Shown here: positions 61,415 through 64,000 of the stretch, piece after piece | Layout of the letters: each line of letters begins with the position of its first letter | Numbering within the stretch: the first letter of the stretch is position 1 | Assembly (NCBI GenBank): GCA_013396655.1 | Contig: WBMV01003298.1 | Span: 1,210,695-1,274,694, forward strand | Direction of reading: 5' to 3' | Source of the DNA: Campylorhamphus procurvoides | Taxonomy: Eukaryota; Chordata; Aves; Passeriformes; Dendrocolaptidae | Length of the DNA stretch: 64,000 nucleotides | Translations under genes and position numbers: made by a program | Notes under the pieces: generated by a model | Databases searched by the model: none | What the model was told of the DNA's origin: nothing | What the model saw: only the letters and a program-made list of their open reading frames with translations

Positions 61415-62940
61415 CTAAAGGTACTGGCTATGCATTGTTTATGTAAACATAGGTATATGGATAGATACTAATATATAGTAGTAAATTGAAATGAAATTAT
61501 TCCTGTGTTTATGACATTACTCTTACAGTGAGCTCACTGGCAAGTCAGCATTTGGCCAATAAGAGCCCTTCAGTGGATAAATTGTTAATGATGGAAAGTA
61601 GGCTAACACTTTGAAATTCTGTTTGCATATGACCTTATTTTCTTTCTCCCCTTTCCTTAAACTGGTATATTACAATTTTTTTTTCTCCACAATCCTTACT
61701 TAAACCTGAGTGCTACAGAGATGACAAGATGTGTGCAAAGCACTTAAATTCCTAAACAAACAGCCTGGACTCAATGTAAAACTGACCTTTTTGATTCAAG
61801 AACTTTTTTTGAAAATTCAACATGACACACATAAAATCTTTATTGTCAGCAGCCAAGCAGTTCAGATCTAGTTCTATAATCCCAGTGTGGGACCTAAAGT
61901 GCACACAGGAAGCTGGATTCAATTTTTCACTTAATTCCAGAAGTTACCCATTATCCTTCCTTACTGATTAAAAGGGTTACTTTTCCCTGGCAAGCTCCTT
62001 GGTATGTAGAGCTAAAATTGGGGCTCAGTCACAAAAGACCTGTCAGTAGACATTAAATTATCTAATTACTACTGAGCATGTTATTGAACAGGTCATATTT
62101 AAACTATGAATGACACAAGTCAAAACCCATTCTTAAAATAGCGCAAAGTGATACACATACCCCAATATAGCTTCATTGTTTTGCTACTGTCTCATACACG
62201 CAGTGTCCAGTATGAGTCATAATTGAGACTTGTCAAACGATACATACTCAGTACTTTCTGCTTAATAGGAGATGTGGCAAGAAGTAATGCAAGAAGAAAT
62301 AAAACCATCCAATGGAGCTTGTAGTTTTTAAAAGACAACTATTTCAGCGCACAGGGATTTTATTCATCAATAAGAATTGCAGTGAGACTCAACACAGAAA
62401 GTAGATATTTAATATCAGTAACATAAAATGCTACCCTGCTAATGAAGACATATTAGTTTATTGACTAGTTGTGTAAGAATGCTTATGTTGGTTTTGCTTG
62501 TAGTTGCTCATATATGGATGGGCTCTTCAATTTCACTCCATCTACATGCAAGGATTTGTAGAAAGGGTTGTAAGGTGTTTCTTATAGCCTGTCTCCCCCC
62601 TCCCATCCTTCTTACAGCCCACATTTCTCCCTAGCTGTGTTCTGCTGCTTGATATGCACTAAGCAGAGGCAGAATAAAGTAAGCTCATGTCCACTTCACC
62701 TTAATCAAACATGGATTTAGCAAAGCTAAGCTGGTAACCTCTGCCTTCCCACCTCTGTGGCTTCTTTAGCTATGCCTTTCGGAAAAATAAAAACATTAAT
62801 GAATAAGTACACATCAATAATAGTGCAGGTCTAACAATACAATACAAATGACAATTTGTGCCTATGCAGTGGTGTGGGGAGCAGACAGGTATTTGAAAGA
62901 ACAAATTCTCATTATTCCAGGAGGGGTAAAAAATACATAC

Positions 62941-62975
62941 ATGCATTATATATTATATATTTATTATATATATCG
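62941..62975. repeat. TA-rich microsatellite-like tract
   Basis: Imperfect TATAT/ATTATATA units over about 35 bases. Simple sequence with no flanking transposon features. Confidence 0.7.
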
Positions 62976-64000
62976 TAGTGTAGAGGATTTGACATTCATA
63001 GCTCTTTCCAGTCTTTCAGCATTTTTCTAATAGGAAACATCAGCCCAAAAAGGCCGATAAACACTGACCAGTCTCTGCTGCCCCTTTACTTTCTGCCACA
63101 AGGGACCTGGGCTGCAGGACCTGCAGACACCTCCACAGCATCAGACACCAGAAATGCCAAGAGAATGCAAATCTGTAAAATCCAACTGAACTCCTCCAAA
63201 GCATTTCATCAGCACAGGCTGTTGCTTCTCCTTTGTTTTATGACAACACTACCTGCCTCCAAAGCCTGCTCCAAAGGCTGCTCATGGGAACTTCTCAGAG
63301 AGCACACTGCACAATCTTAGGCTCTTGGAACAGGGAGGAATGCATAGCCTCCGAAGAGTATGAATGAAATGAGCTTTAATAAACATATTACTTCTAAAAC
63401 TACTTTGATTTCTTTTTCTTTTTGCTTGGTTTCTTATATTGATATGGTCCAGATGCAAAGTTCACAGCCTGATCCAGCTCTAAACCTATGAAGTTTCAGA
63501 GGTGTGCAGATTCAGCATTTAGTTTTGTCTGACTTATAGAAGAAAATATCAGGAGAGATTTTCTTCAATTAAGACCAGCTGTTTCTGCTACAACTGTCAA
63601 TGGCAAATTAAGACTTCTGTACCTTTAGAGATGGAAAAAGCTGTAAAAAAATCAGCTTTGCTGGGTTTATTCTTAACATTTTTCTTACTGAAATCCACAA
63701 AAGACTTGGAGAGGGAACAGCTTTTAATTACAGTATATTTTCTTGCATGTTGGACACTTCTAATATTACTGCCTGTGGGCTCTCTGGGAACTAGCAGGAG
63801 AGAATATCCTGCATTCCAAACCAAACCCAAAAAAACCTAGAGCTCAGTGCAAAACTGCATAGTACAAAACATACAGCATACCAAGCCTCAGCATATACAA
63901 AGAGTTTCTTCTGCCATTATATACAAGCATATGCCCTTCCCAAGAGGGATGCACAGAACTGTTCCAGGAAAATACAGCCTGCTCACTGCCCACTGCTTCT

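Larger units (their letters stand above)
59130..64000. other. AT-rich unique sequence, no firm gene
   Basis: No recognised gene or transposon. Items of note are a short tandem duplication at 61019-61049, a weak exon candidate at 61372-61414, an AAAT/AAAC tract at 60787-60812 and a TA-rich tract at 62941-62975. Confidence 0.55.

Noticed and set aside
1..64000. CRISPR array, operons, phage or other prokaryotic systems
   Set aside because: No regularly spaced repeats, no dense long genes and no ribosome-binding pattern; CR1 copies show the DNA is from a vertebrate, most likely a bird.

Overview
This window looks like non-coding DNA of a bird. It is AT-rich and has no operon-like gene packing. 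It carries five truncated CR1 LINE copies, recognisable by the 3'-end motifs typical of avian CR1 (for example GGAAGGGACC, ACCTGGTCTAGT and a terminal ATTCTATGAT-like tail). It also holds one probable solo LTR of an endogenous retrovirus and a 134-base assembly gap beside a very G-rich stretch. The low repeat density and short, decayed CR1 pieces fit an avian genome better than a mammalian one. Species and chromosome cannot be read from the sequence.

Layout. 1-9.7 kb: unique AT-rich sequence, no gene seen. 9.7-10.0 kb: CR1 (minus). 10-19 kb: unique, with a homeodomain/E-box-rich stretch at 11.5 kb. 19.0-19.6 kb: low-stop segment with a C/G hairpin, a candidate conserved non-coding element. 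21.3 kb: CR1 tail (plus). 21.4-35.9 kb: unique, with short perfect hairpins at 31.9 and 32.3 kb. 35.9-36.4 kb: solo-LTR-like element. 39.3 kb: CR1 (minus). 43.7-43.9 kb: the best candidate coding exon (plus, 156 nt, phase 1-1, coiled-coil-like). 47.0-48.2 kb: homeodomain-site cluster, then an old CR1 and a GC-richer, broken reading frame. 55.5-55.7 kb: assembly gap. 56.0 kb: CR1 tail (plus). 58.7-59.2 kb: minus-strand open frame ending with a stop and an AATAAA, possibly a terminal exon or decayed coding sequence. 59.2-64 kb: unique.

I recognise no known protein-coding gene. The window is best read as intergenic or intronic sequence of a large locus. The candidate exons rest only on splice-site and reading-frame evidence. 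In AT-rich DNA of this size such look-alikes arise by chance, so their confidence is kept low. They lie on both strands and their phases do not join into one transcript. I did not find a previously undescribed system with convincing support.
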